DNA of 31,088 nt from a virus, in IMG/VR virus record IMGVR_UViG_3300033997_000568, positions 1 to 31,088 of that record. One strand, written 5' to 3'. Positions 7,317 to 15,642 of this stretch are shown piece after piece; positions within the stretch are counted from its first letter, which is position 1; every line of letters starts with the position of its first letter. Position numbers and translations under genes: made by a program. The notes beneath the pieces are model-generated. The model searched no databases. It worked only from the letters and a program-made list of their open reading frames with translations, and was not told the origin of the DNA.

Positions 7317-9577
7317 CAATTCCTCCTGGCGTCGCGCGAGTTGATCTCGTTGACCGTGTTCGCGATCTCGCGGCCATCGATCGACAGGGTTGCCTCGACC
7401 TTGATCGGGGACTTGCGGTTGGCTTCGATCATGGCCTGCTGCAGTGCGGCGGGATCCATGCCCATCGTCGCGAGGTTCTTACCGCTCGCCATCCGTTCCT
7501 GGGCTTCGCCGGGACGCAACCACGCCGCACCGAGCTTTTCCCCCAGCCAGTCCCCGGCCAAGCTTCCGACGATACCGCCGCCGATCGCGCCCGCCGCCGT
7601 GCCATAAGGGCCGAGCCAGGAAAGGGCCTGCGCGCCCACGTAGGCGCCTCCCATGCCACCGCCCGTCCGCACGCCGACGCGCGTATATGCGGCGTTCTTC
7701 TCGTCTTGCGGGAGGTCGCTTGCGGCGACCTGAGCGGCCTCATAGCCGCCCAGGGCCACAGACGCGAGCGGCGCGGAGCGGGCGATTACGCCGCGCCCCA
7801 GCCACTTCTCCGGGCTGATCGCACCGATGCCTTTGCCCGCCAGCCGCGATACCGCGCTGGCGCTGCCCGACGCCAGCGCACCTGCGCCCGCGCCGACGCC
7901 CGCTCCCGTCACCATCTTGATGCCACCAAAGGCAAGCGCTGCCGCGCCCATGGCGGTGATGCCCGTCGTCGCCCCGGTGATTGCCGTGGTCAGCCCCGGA
8001 TACGTGTCCGCATACTTGACGATCTTGTCGGCCAGGTCGCCCATGACTTCTGTGATCGGCTGCATCGCCTTGTGAAGGGCGTCCGCCAGCGCCTGGCCGG
8101 CTTGGTTCACTTTCTCGCCGGCCGTGGCCATCATGACGGCGCTGCTGGTCTCCAGCGCGCCCACTCCTTTCCCTGCATACTCGCCGCGCAAGGTCTTGAT
8201 GTTCTCGCGCTGGCCCATATAGCCCGACAGCGCAAGCATGGAATCCCGGCCGATGCCGACGTCCCGCAGCACTGTCGATTCCAGCAGCGTTGCCATCTGC
8301 TCGCGGTCGGCTTGACCGCCGCCCTTGGCCAGGCGGGCGCGCAGCTGCTTGTACTGCTTGTTATTGCCCAGGGACTTGTCCAAGGTCGCCGCAAGCGTCT
8401 CCAGCGGATCCACACCGGCGAGCGCGCCTTTGCCCAGGGTGCCGGCCAAGTCCACGCCCTTGCCGCCGATGGAGAGCTTTTTCCCCACGGCCTGAGCGAC
8501 GCTGGGCTGCTTGAGCGTGTTGAGCAGGGACATGAGGGATTGCGCGGACTCCTGCGGCATGTTCGTCGCGGCCGTGATGCCCTGCATGTTCGCCAGGGCC
8601 ATCTCCAAGCCCTTCATGCCAGTCAGGCCGAATTCGTCGCGTTGGGTGGCCAGCAGCTTGGGCAAGCTCGAAATCATGTTCTCGATGCCGTAGCCGCCAG
8701 TCTCGCCGGCATACAGCATCTTGCCCAGGGCGTCCGGCATTTGTGCGACGGGAATGCCGTTCGCCTTGAGTGCGGACACAAGCGGCACAACTTCGCGAGA
8801 CGGCTTGCCCGCCGCCAGGCCCATCTGTTGTACGGTCGGAAGCATCTGGAAGGACTCTTCGCGGTTCAGGCCGCTACTGCCAAGCAGCGCTCCCAGGGCG
8901 TCGGCGGCTTCATCGCGAGAGCCGCCCTTGAGCTTTGCCTTGGAGATCACCGCATATATTTCATCCTGCCCAAGCTTTCGCCCTTCTGCATCGCGATCGG
9001 CGAAAGCAGTATTCGAAAGCGCGGCAATCTTCTGGTCGAAGGTCATCGTCTCCGACAGCGGGCGCTTCATGACGGCCGCGCCGGCCATCAGCCCGCCGCC
9101 GATGGCCGCCAGGCCCTTGCCGATCTCGCTGGGCGTCTTCAGCGTGCGCATCTCCCGCTGCAGCAGCTGGACCTTTTGCCGCGCCGCCTCGGCCGCGCGC
9201 GCCAGCTCGCGGCCGGAGACGTTGCCGGCTTGCTCCAAGCGCTTGTATGCGATCGCGGTCTGCACGATCTCGCGCTGCAGGGATTTCTCGGATCGGATGC
9301 CCAGCTGCTCGCGCGCGCGCTGCATGCGCTCGACATCGCGCAGGATGGCGGTGTTCGCGTTGCGCGACGATACGATCTGCTGCTGTGCCAGGACCGAACT
9401 AGCGCGCCGGCTCTGGTCGATCACGCGGCTGTGGGTCGCGCCCACGGATGCAATCGCGCGCTGCTGTACCCGTGCGGCTTCGTTCGACTTCTGCGCTTGC
9501 TGCGATATCGCCTTGCCGAGTTCGCGACTGCCTACATCCTGCGTAACGATGCGCAGCGCAACTTTCATGTCGGTCAT
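7316..9577 (-). CDS. Tail tape measure protein (Mu gp42)
   Basis: This 753-residue protein sets tail length and is expected to lie in the tail tube and pass through the host envelope during DNA entry. The first about 160 residues are Gln/Arg/Ala-rich and predicted coiled coil. A core from about residue 170 resembles phage minor tail (TP901-type) tape measures. A hydrophobic Ala/Gly-rich stretch lies near residues 535-565, followed by more hydrophobic Gly-rich segments. It begins by an ATGA overlap with the frameshifted extension of the tail chaperone, the standard arrangement. Confidence 0.95.
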   Translation of the reverse strand: MTDMKVALRIVTQDVGSRELGKAISQQAQKSNEAARVQQRAIASVGATHSRVIDQSRRASSVLAQQQIVSSRNANTAILRDVERMQRAREQLGIRSEKSLQREIVQTAIAYKRLEQAGNVSGRELARAAEAARQKVQLLQREMRTLKTPSEIGKGLAAIGGGLMAGAAVMKRPLSETMTFDQKIAALSNTAFADRDAEGRKLGQDEIYAVISKAKLKGGSRDEAADALGALLGSSGLNREESFQMLPTVQQMGLAAGKPSREVVPLVSALKANGIPVAQMPDALGKMLYAGETGGYGIENMISSLPKLLATQRDEFGLTGMKGLEMALANMQGITAATNMPQESAQSLMSLLNTLKQPSVAQAVGKKLSIGGKGVDLAGTLGKGALAGVDPLETLAATLDKSLGNNKQYKQLRARLAKGGGQADREQMATLLESTVLRDVGIGRDSMLALSGYMGQRENIKTLRGEYAGKGVGALETSSAVMMATAGEKVNQAGQALADALHKAMQPITEVMGDLADKIVKYADTYPGLTTAITGATTGITAMGAAALAFGGIKMVTGAGVGAGAGALASGSASAVSRLAGKGIGAISPEKWLGRGVIARSAPLASVALGGYEAAQVAASDLPQDEKNAAYTRVGVRTGGGMGGAYVGAQALSWLGPYGTAAGAIGGGIVGSLAGDWLGEKLGAAWLRPGEAQERMASGKNLATMGMDPAALQQAMIEANRKSPIKVEATLSIDGREIANTVNEINSRDARRN

Positions 9578-10142
9578 GATTCACCTGTCGGTCGGGGCTT
9601 GCCGCCGCCAGCGCGCGGTAGCTTGGGTTTGACGCTGCGCCCGCTGACAAACGTCCGGGTGGTTTGAGCGGAAGACGATGCGCCAGCCGGGTTGTTCAAC
9701 TCGGCCAGCGCATCCATGTAGCCCACGATCTGCGCCATCGTCAGCTGACGGACACGTTCCTCGGGGATTCCGTAGCGTCCGAGAACGAGGACGATCTTTC
9801 GGAAGACTCGGAGTCGAGACTCGGCCGCGTCAGCTTTTTTTTTGCCTCGGCCACTTGGGCGTAGATGACATCCGCGTCCGAGGGTTGCAGTTGGCACAGC
9901 AGCTCGAAGGTAAAGTCCTCTTCAGGAATCTCGCCCAGCTTGGTCATGCAAGCCGCGAACATGACCAGGTCCAGCCGTGCGGCGGACCCTTGCGGGAATT
10001 GCTCGGTCGCGTCGATGTTGTCGCCCATCGTCGGAATACGCATCTCGAAGTCGTAATGCCGCTTGCCGCCGTGGGCGACGCCGTAGACGAAGGTGCCGGT
10101 CACCAGCTCGGGCTGGTCATGCGATTGCTTGTTCTCGCCCAT
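9574..10142 (-). CDS. Tail assembly chaperone, -1 frameshift fusion product (G/GT-type)
   Basis: Ribosomes that slip back one base on the A-tract at 9840-9834 would join residues 1-103 of the upstream chaperone to 86 residues encoded at 9834-9574, giving about 189 residues. The extension (ADAAESRLRVFRKIVLVLGR onward) is not preceded by its own start or Shine-Dalgarno and ends overlapping the tape measure start. This matches the conserved frameshift between chaperone genes and tape measure genes of tailed phages, known in lambda (G/GT) and Mu. The fusion would bind the tape measure and recruit tube subunits. Confidence 0.88.
9741..10142 (-). CDS. Tail assembly chaperone, unshifted product (Mu gp41-like)
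   Basis: This 133-residue protein lies between the tail tube and tape measure genes, where tail chaperones lie in contractile and long-tailed phages. Its ATG is preceded by GAGGAG. Residues 1-103 are shared with the frameshift fusion. The final 30 residues (after KKK at 101-103) are Ser/Glu-rich and probably unstructured. It acts with the fusion product in tail assembly and is not expected in the virion. Confidence 0.88.
   Translation of the reverse strand: MGENKQSHDQPELVTGTFVYGVAHGGKRHYDFEMRIPTMGDNIDATEQFPQGSAARLDLVMFAACMTKLGEIPEEDFTFELLCQLQPSDADVIYAQVAEAKKKLTRPSLDSESSERSSSFSDATESPRNVSVS
9834..9843 (-). promoter_or_regulatory. Programmed -1 frameshift slippery site
   Basis: On the coding strand a run of nine A residues followed by G reads GCA AAA AAA AAG in the chaperone frame. 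The heptamer A AAA AAG (9840-9834) is a strong -1 slippery sequence in bacteria. After slippage the next codon is GCT, entering the second reading frame. Confidence 0.87.
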
Positions 10143-10145
10143 GCC

Positions 10146-10520
10146 TTACTCCTCGACCTTGCGGACGGCGAACATCTCCAGCGTGCGCCGCGCCTCATTG
10201 TTGACCGTGTACTGCTGTCCGACCTGCTGCGTGCAGCAGTCCAGGTAAGTGATCCGCTTGCCGCCCGGCGATGACGGCGAGATCGTGATCGTCGCGCCGA
10301 AGATCTTCTCCCACTTGATGTCGTCGTTGAATGGGATGACCACAGTCACGCGCATGGACCATTCCATGATGCCGCGCGCCACGCCCGCGATGACGCGGCT
10401 GCGGTTCATGGTCTTCACCGGGATCATGCCGGTGTTCTCGGTGACGTCCAGATCTTGGACCTCGACCTCGCGGCCGTCGATCTCCATGATGATCGCGCCG
10501 ACGTATTCCTTGATTGCCAT
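10146..10520 (-). CDS. M: Tail tube protein gpM (Mu gp40)
   Basis: This 124-residue protein follows the sheath gene, the place of the tube gene in Mu. It has the mixed beta pattern of tube subunits (DGREVEVQDLDVTENTG at residues 15-31, then VTVVIPFNDDIKWEKIFGAT). Its ATG is preceded by AGGAG. Stacked hexamers of this protein form the channel for DNA. The length agrees with Mu gpM. Confidence 0.93.
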   Translation of the reverse strand: MAIKEYVGAIIMEIDGREVEVQDLDVTENTGMIPVKTMNRSRVIAGVARGIMEWSMRVTVVIPFNDDIKWEKIFGATITISPSSPGGKRITYLDCCTQQVGQQYTVNNEARRTLEMFAVRKVEE

Positions 10521-10540
10521 GTGATGCTCCTGTTTGATGA

Positions 10541-11962
10541 TCAGACGTACAGGTCAATGCGCGCGGCAATGACGTGCAGGCCGTGGACGATAGGCGCCGG
10601 GATCTTCATCACGGTCATGCCCTTGTTCTGCGCGTGCGGCTGCACGACCAGGCGGTCTTTGTATTCGTCGATATTCTGCAAGATCTCCAGCTCCTCGCAC
10701 TGATACGAAATGCGCAGCCCGACGGTACGGATCTTGTCGCGCGTGCGCTGGGTTGCAAGCTCGCGCGGGAACTGCTGCGCCAGCGCCTGGCGAACGGCCT
10801 TGGCGACGTAGTGCAGGATCTGGAATACAGTGATGTCGAGGCAGGTATCGTCCGGGTTGCCCTGCTGGTCGACGAGATACGTTGAGATCGCGCGCACGAT
10901 CTGCACGCGGTTTCCAGGGCCGACTTCCAGCGGCGTGACGCCGTTGTGCAGGGCGTTCTCCTGCTCCTTCCGACCGGGGTAGTCTTCTTGGTCGATCAAG
11001 TCCAGGCCCTTGATCTCCAGATTGTTGAGCGGTCGGGCGGGGTGTTCCTCGCTCGCCATGACGGCCGCGTAGCCTGCGCCAATCTCGGCCGATCCCTTGC
11101 GCGATTTGTTGTACCAAGCGTAAGAAATGATGGGCGAGTTGATCTCGGCCGCGACCGTGGTCGCGCCGGCCAGCGTGCCCGGATAACCCGCGACGCCGAT
11201 CGTCTCGCGCTTCTCCATCGGGTTCGCCAGCGCTTCCAGGTGATCGCGGAAGGCCAGCAGCGATTCCTTGTCCGAGAATGGGCAGACGCGGATCTCATAG
11301 GACGAACCGAAGGCAGCGTCATACGCGGGGCGGAGGTCGGGATTACCCTGGCCGCCCGCGAGCGTGGCAGCGACCATCGTGGTCTCTCCGCCCGAGTAGC
11401 GCGTGCGCAGGCGCACCTTGATCTCGTTGCCCGCCTCGCCCTTGTGCTTGGCCTTGACGGTCAGCTTGCCGGCTGCGGCCGTCAGCGTGACGGGTAGCTC
11501 GACGAGTGAGGTTGCTGCTTGGGCGATGGCCGTCGCTTGGTCGGGGCCTGTCATGCCCGTTTCCAGCGCGATATCCACGGACTCGCTGCCGACAAAGAGC
11601 GTCAGCATGCCACGCCCGGTGGCAGCCGTGAGCGTCAGCTCGGCCTGGGCCTGGACGCCGGCCGCGTTGTCGTCAACGGCCACGATGGCGATTTGCGCAT
11701 ACGGATTCGCTTCGATCGCATGGATCGCCATGCGATGCGCCAGCGACCCCGCGCCGAAGTATTCAGCGGCCTGCTTGTCCGTGAAGACATCGACAATCCG
11801 CAGGGCTGGCACGCTGCCGGACGCCAGGCGCTGGCCGTAAAGCAGCACGCGGCGCAGGTTGATCGGCAAGGACGCGCGCGCGAGTCGGGTGTTGAATTCG
11901 GTATAGACCCCAGGCTTGAACGTGCTGCCCGGAATTTGATCGAGTTGGATCTGTTCGGCCAT
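10541..11962 (-). CDS. L: Contractile tail sheath protein gpL (Mu gp39)
   Basis: This 473-residue protein is the contractile sheath. It begins MAEQIQLDQIPGSTFKPGVY, and FKPGVYTEFN at residues 16-25 is typical of Mu sheath proteins. The C-terminal half carries DLIDQEDYPGRKEQENALHN and TRDKIRTVGLRISYQCEELE, which contribute to the conserved sheath core. The ATG at 11962 has AAGGGAG upstream and is one base from the stop of the previous gene. The long in-frame extension upstream of it is not coding. Confidence 0.96.
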   Translation of the reverse strand: MAEQIQLDQIPGSTFKPGVYTEFNTRLARASLPINLRRVLLYGQRLASGSVPALRIVDVFTDKQAAEYFGAGSLAHRMAIHAIEANPYAQIAIVAVDDNAAGVQAQAELTLTAATGRGMLTLFVGSESVDIALETGMTGPDQATAIAQAATSLVELPVTLTAAAGKLTVKAKHKGEAGNEIKVRLRTRYSGGETTMVAATLAGGQGNPDLRPAYDAAFGSSYEIRVCPFSDKESLLAFRDHLEALANPMEKRETIGVAGYPGTLAGATTVAAEINSPIISYAWYNKSRKGSAEIGAGYAAVMASEEHPARPLNNLEIKGLDLIDQEDYPGRKEQENALHNGVTPLEVGPGNRVQIVRAISTYLVDQQGNPDDTCLDITVFQILHYVAKAVRQALAQQFPRELATQRTRDKIRTVGLRISYQCEELEILQNIDEYKDRLVVQPHAQNKGMTVMKIPAPIVHGLHVIAARIDLYV

Positions 11963-11963
11963 G

Positions 11964-12233
11964 TCATTCTCCCTTGGTGCGGTTGGCGCCAGCCGGGCGC
12001 GCGGGTTTCGGCGGCGTGCTGTCCGCCGGGTCCGTGGTGTCGGCAGACGGTGCGGACTCTGCCGGCGCATCCGGTGCAGGCGCGGGGTCAACACGCACCA
12101 GGTCGCCGTCTGCGAGACGACGGCGGTAATACGCGGTGTTCGGAACCGACGTGGTGTCGGTGATGTACTTGCGCGCGTCCTCTTCCATCGGAACCTGCAG
12201 TCCGGGCGCGGCCTTGACGTTGATGTTGTCCAT
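11964..12233 (-). CDS. Small conserved protein, DUF2635 (Mu gp38-like)
   Basis: This 89-residue protein has a DUF2635-like N-terminal half: NVKAAPGLQVPMEEDARKYI, then NTAYYRRRLADGDLV. The C-terminal half is a Pro/Ala/Asp-rich tail of low complexity that is probably disordered. Its start is overlapped by AAGGAC from the end of the preceding gene. It lies between the gp37-like gene and the sheath, as in Mu. The function is unknown, although its position suggests a role in tail assembly or sheath handling. Confidence 0.83.
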   Translation of the reverse strand: MDNINVKAAPGLQVPMEEDARKYITDTTSVPNTAYYRRRLADGDLVRVDPAPAPDAPAESAPSADTTDPADSTPPKPARPAGANRTKGE

Positions 12234-12235
12234 CT

Positions 12236-12916
12236 TCAGTCCTTGTTGAGTTTCACCACGTCCGTGGTGTTTGGGGGATCGGTGTTTTGCCGGTGGGGCA
12301 GGCGGTACTGCACTTCGACGGCATCCAGGTAGGGATACGGCTCGTCTGTCTTGCCGCCGTGGTCGGGGAAGAGAATGTCCGGGTCTTCGGTATCGCCGGG
12401 CTTCGGATCCGGCCAGCGCCCGTTCTCCAGGGCCAGCTCCACCCACTCGACATCGAACTCCAGCGCGAACACCGACACCGCGTCGGACGCGACCACACCG
12501 TTAAAGAGCGTGCGAATCGCGCCGGGCTGCAGCGCGCCGACTTCTTCCAGGCCGAGATCCTGCTCGGTCAGCAGCCGCCGGACGGCATAGATCAGCTGAT
12601 ACGTGCCGACGCGGCGGGCGCTGCCCTTGCGCGGCGCGGACTCGTTGCGCAAGTTGCGCTGGCCCACCATCACCGAAAAGCGCCCCAGCGCCTTATGCTT
12701 GACCCGCGCGGTGTCCATGCGCTTGGTCGACAGCACGCCCGCGAATGTGACCCAGGCGGCGGGGAACTTGCGGACCACGGTCGGCAGCTTCTCGTCCAGC
12801 TCCCCGCCGTAGGGCTGCACGGACGTCACCATCTTGCCCAGGCCGAGCCGAAGGCGATCAACGATGGCGTCCTCGATCCGGGCGATCGGCACGTCGGTGT
12901 AGCCCGTTTGCGCCAT
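12236..12916 (-). CDS. Head-tail connector region protein, DUF1834 (Mu gp37)
   Basis: This 226-residue protein follows the gp36-like gene with a 1-bp gap. The start MAQTGYTDVPIARIEDAIVD is typical of the gp37 family, and RRLLTEQDLGLE near residue 115 is another conserved part. It probably functions in joining head to tail, by analogy with tail terminator proteins in the same position. It has a longer, acidic Pro-rich C-terminal region after about residue 165 (NGRWPDPKPGDTEDPDILFP). Confidence 0.87.
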   Translation of the reverse strand: MAQTGYTDVPIARIEDAIVDRLRLGLGKMVTSVQPYGGELDEKLPTVVRKFPAAWVTFAGVLSTKRMDTARVKHKALGRFSVMVGQRNLRNESAPRKGSARRVGTYQLIYAVRRLLTEQDLGLEEVGALQPGAIRTLFNGVVASDAVSVFALEFDVEWVELALENGRWPDPKPGDTEDPDILFPDHGGKTDEPYPYLDAVEVQYRLPHRQNTDPPNTTDVVKLNKD

Positions 12917-12917
12917 C

Positions 12918-13340
12918 TCAGTACGCTCCGGGACCACGCCGGACGAAGACCCGCTCGCCCTGCGTGAACTGCACCGCGTTGTCCGAGCTGGGCGTGATGC
13001 CGTTCTCGGCCGGCCCGAGCGTGACCTTGCCGGCGGCGACCAACTCAAGGTAGCGGATCGCCGCGTGATACCGGACGACGATCGGGTCGGTCTCTTGCCG
13101 ATCGTCGCCCGTCATACGATAGCGGGCGATATCGCAGCATAGGCGCGTGAGATGTCGCGGCGTGGGATCGAACGGCAGCCGGTAGCGGCCGGCCAGGTAG
13201 CCGTCGATCTCGGCCGAGGCGTCGGAGATCGCGGTGTCGAGCACGCCCTGGTCGAGCTGGCCCGAGTCCTCGGGGTCGGCCAGGGCGTAGACCTCGGCCT
13301 TTCCGAAGCGAACGATCATGTCGTCGGCAGTCGCGTACAT
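12918..13340 (-). CDS. Head-tail adaptor protein, DUF1320 (Mu gp36)
   Basis: This 140-residue protein has the DUF1320 pattern: MYATADDMIVRFG at the N-terminus, then DASAEIDGYLAGRYRLPFD and LCCDIARYRM. Members are head completion proteins in Mu-like phages, placed between head and tail genes as here. The start is the only reasonable ATG and lies 5 bp from the preceding stop. No strong Shine-Dalgarno is present, so it may depend on coupling to the upstream gene. Confidence 0.93.
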   Translation of the reverse strand: MYATADDMIVRFGKAEVYALADPEDSGQLDQGVLDTAISDASAEIDGYLAGRYRLPFDPTPRHLTRLCCDIARYRMTGDDRQETDPIVVRYHAAIRYLELVAAGKVTLGPAENGITPSSDNAVQFTQGERVFVRRGPGAY

Positions 13341-13344
13341 CGCA

Positions 13345-13629
13345 TCAGCCGCGGTTGTTGCGACGGTTGCCCGCGGGCTTGGTCGGCGTGGCGGTTTCGA
13401 GCGGCGTGGTTTCGCCGGTCTCGGTCGTGGTTTCGTCGTCGTCGATCAAGTCTTGTTCGTCGACTTCGATTTCCGTCGCGACCAGCAACCCGTCTGCGAC
13501 GATCGCAGCCAGTTGCTGTTTAGAAAGCGTATCCATCGGGATATCTTTCGGCTCGGCGCTGAATTGAAAACCTGCGCGACGAAAGCTGTCGGTGCGGGCA
13601 ACGACACGCAGGACTTTGATTTTGGCCAT
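13345..13629 (-). CDS. Small head protein, Mu gp35-like
   Basis: This 94-residue protein follows the major head gene after 113 bp and begins MAKIKVLRVVARTDSFRRAG, with GGAGAG upstream of the ATG. The first 45 residues contain a compact motif (PMDTLSKQQLAAIVAD) resembling the HI1506/Mu gp35 type. The rest is acidic and Thr-rich and probably flexible. The position between T and gp36 is as in Mu. Its exact role is unknown. Confidence 0.83.
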   Translation of the reverse strand: MAKIKVLRVVARTDSFRRAGFQFSAEPKDIPMDTLSKQQLAAIVADGLLVATEIEVDEQDLIDDDETTTETGETTPLETATPTKPAGNRRNNRG

Positions 13630-13742
13630 GTGGCTCTCCATCTGATTTGGTGATGCCGCCGCCCACACAGGCCAAGGGCGACGGGTTCGTCTTTGTCCCG
13701 CGCTTATGGCGTCGCGCGGATCAGCTGCGGCGGCGAGGGTGT
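13630..13742. other. Noncoding gap after the major head gene
   Basis: This 113-bp gap separates the major head gene from the gp35-like gene in an otherwise tightly packed region. It holds an 8-bp inverted repeat (13655-13662 with 13727-13734) with a long intervening sequence, which may be chance in GC-rich DNA. No copy of the late dyad motif and no convincing promoter or terminator were seen. A mRNA stabilising or processing role after an abundant capsid gene is possible but unsupported. Confidence 0.4.
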
Positions 13743-14636
13743 TCAGGCCAGCCAGGGCGTCGAGATAACGTCCACGACGTCGCGGTTGATGTTCGTCGCG
13801 CCGTTCGCGCTGCGTTCGGCTTTCGCGACTTCCAGGGCGGCCGCGCGGTCCTGGGGCGCGACCAGCAGAAGCTTGGGACGGATGCCCAGCGGCCGGCCGT
13901 GGTCGCCCTTGAACGCTTGCATCTGGGCGTAGGCGTCGTTGAACGCGTTGCCGTCGAGCTTTTCGCGGCTCGCGAACGCCAGCTGCCAGAGGCTGAAACC
14001 GACGTTCAGACGCGCGTCGACGCCGTAGACGTATTGGTCGCGGTCAAAGACGTTCGGATCCTTGGCTGCATCGGTCTTTGCGACGAAGTTGTATTCGCGG
14101 CGCTTTTGCACGATGAACGGCTTGATGACGCGGCTGGTGTCGAGCAAGAACCACGGTCGGCCGGTGCCGCCCTGGAAGTTGCTGACCGAGACCTCTTTGC
14201 CCTGTTGGCCGACCGGATGATCGGTGTCGAAGAAATACTGGCCGTCGTAGCATGCCGTCGAGAATCCGCGCTTGATCAGGTCGAACAGCAGCAGATCAGG
14301 ATGTTCCTTTGCGTCCTGGCCGAGCTGAGCGACCAGCGGCGTGAACGCACCGTACTGATCATCGTCGATCGCGTCGCGCGGAACGCTGACCGTGTTCTCG
14401 AACGTCTTGTTCTTGATCCGGTAGTCGTGCAGCTTCAGGTTCTGATGTACGCGGTCCCCGATCCACTCTCGGAACTGGGTTGATTGGCCGAGCCAGGGAT
14501 AGATGTTCTCGCCCGACGAGGACGGGACGTCCATCGCGATCTGATTCCAGACGACGGGCGCACCATCGAACGCCTGGCGGAAAGCCATGTTCAGCGCCTT
14601 GAAGATGATCGCGAGGTTTTGTGCATTGATGATCAT
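13743..14636 (-). CDS. T: Major head (capsid) subunit gpT (Mu gp34)
   Basis: This 297-residue protein is the major capsid subunit of the Mu type. Landmarks are NIYPWLGQSTQFREWIGDR at about residues 44-62, HDYRIKNKTFENTVSVPRDA soon after, and FFDTDHPVG near 135. The ATG has CTGGAGA upstream. The length agrees with Mu gpT. It follows protease/scaffold and decoration genes, so the head module is in canonical order. Confidence 0.97.
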   Translation of the reverse strand: MIINAQNLAIIFKALNMAFRQAFDGAPVVWNQIAMDVPSSSGENIYPWLGQSTQFREWIGDRVHQNLKLHDYRIKNKTFENTVSVPRDAIDDDQYGAFTPLVAQLGQDAKEHPDLLLFDLIKRGFSTACYDGQYFFDTDHPVGQQGKEVSVSNFQGGTGRPWFLLDTSRVIKPFIVQKRREYNFVAKTDAAKDPNVFDRDQYVYGVDARLNVGFSLWQLAFASREKLDGNAFNDAYAQMQAFKGDHGRPLGIRPKLLLVAPQDRAAALEVAKAERSANGATNINRDVVDVISTPWLA

Positions 14637-14672
14637 GCAGGTCTCCAGAGATATAAAGGTGTCGCGCGCAGG

Positions 14673-15065
14673 TCAGAATTCGACCCACACTCCGTCCGCG
14701 TCGACGGCGCGCACGATGCCAGCGACGATCGCGCCGGCATCGGCCAGTGCGACAGACTCGTCGTCGACGGCTTTCACGGGCTTGCCGTATGCGGCGTTCG
14801 TGAGGTTGGCCTGGCCGGCCTTGACGGCGAACGTTCCGCGCCAGATCGGCACCGGCTGGTCGCCGGCCTGGCCGTCGCGGTTGTCGACGTGTTGCTGAGC
14901 GATGCCGAGGACCGCAACGGTGCCGGCGGTGCCGGCCGGTATGGCCTGGCCATCGGCATTGATGCCGACGATGCTGCCAGCGTAGATACGCACGCCTGCG
15001 GCGGCGGGTAGGGTGAAACCCACGCCGTCGCGGCGCTTGGTGTCTCGGTCTTTTGTCAGAGCCAT
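14673..15065 (-). CDS. Head decoration-like protein (Mu gp33-like)
   Basis: This 130-residue protein starts at MALTKDRDTKRRDGVGFTLP, preceded by AAGGAATCC. It is rich in small residues and has a predicted beta pattern with VRIYAGSIVGINADGQA and AVDADGVWVEF. Small proteins of this kind lie between the protease/scaffold gene and the major head gene in Mu-like phages and are thought to decorate or stabilise the capsid. The role is assigned by position and character. Confidence 0.75.
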   Translation of the reverse strand: MALTKDRDTKRRDGVGFTLPAAAGVRIYAGSIVGINADGQAIPAGTAGTVAVLGIAQQHVDNRDGQAGDQPVPIWRGTFAVKAGQANLTNAAYGKPVKAVDDESVALADAGAIVAGIVRAVDADGVWVEF

Positions 15066-15096
15066 GAGGATTCCTTGAGAGGGTGGCGCGGCTGCT

Positions 15097-15642
15097 CTAG
15101 CCGCTGAACTTTGCGAAAGCGGCCGGGTCCAGGCCCATCGCGCGGCAGACGGCCAGTTCGTCGTCGGACAGCTGGCCATTGCCAGCGTCAGGCTTGCGGC
15201 CGCCGGTCTGCGTGCCGGACAGCGCCGCGATCGCCGGGGCTTGGTCGAGGTAGGCCTTGAGCTGGGCGGGATCCTTTTTGCCGAGGTCGCGCGCCCAGGT
15301 TTCGAGCGCCGGAATCAGTTTGCCGGCCGACAGGGCGGCCACGACCAGGCCGTCGACCTCACGCTCGCGCGCGGCCGTTGTCAGTGCGGCGACCTGGTCG
15401 TGCAGGCCGGAGAGCGCAGCGACCGGGACAAACTTCGCCGGGTCGGGTTTGCCGCTGCTGTTGGCCTTGAGCGCTACGACTTCCTGTTCCTTCCGCGTGA
15501 CGTCGGCCGTCAGGCTGGCGACCTTGTCCGCGTTTTCCTGCGCGGCGTCGGCGTATTCCTGCAGCTTCGCCAGGGCATCCTCTTCCGATGCGTCCTCGGG
15601 CAGGCCCAGCAGCGCGAGCAGCGCCTTGAGCAGTTCGTTCAT
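15097..15642 (-). CDS. Z: Internal scaffold protein Z, same frame as protease I
   Basis: A separate start inside the protease gene gives a 181-residue protein beginning MNELLKALLALLGLPEDAS. The internal ATG is preceded by AAGGAAAACACT, a good Shine-Dalgarno at proper spacing. The protein is Ala/Glu/Leu-rich and predicted to be alpha-helical with a coiled-coil segment (DALAKLQEYADAAQENADKV). This is the Mu I/Z arrangement, in which scaffold is produced both as the C-terminal part of the protease and as an independent product. Confidence 0.82.
   Translation of the reverse strand: MNELLKALLALLGLPEDASEEDALAKLQEYADAAQENADKVASLTADVTRKEQEVVALKANSSGKPDPAKFVPVAALSGLHDQVAALTTAAREREVDGLVVAALSAGKLIPALETWARDLGKKDPAQLKAYLDQAPAIAALSGTQTGGRKPDAGNGQLSDDELAVCRAMGLDPAAFAKFSG

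Noticed and set aside
7706-9667. 653-codon open frame on the plus strand
   Set aside because: It lies opposite the tape measure gene. GC-rich coding DNA commonly leaves the opposite strand open, and the Arg/Ala/His/Gln-rich translation resembles no protein family.
9574-9897. Independent gene before the tape measure
   Set aside because: Its first codons overlap the chaperone gene in another frame and lack a start signal. The -1 slippery site explains it as the extension of the chaperone.
13655-13734. Inverted repeat after the major head gene
   Set aside because: Only 8 bp of repetitive GCC/GGC sequence with a 64-nt spacer, which is likely by chance at this GC content.
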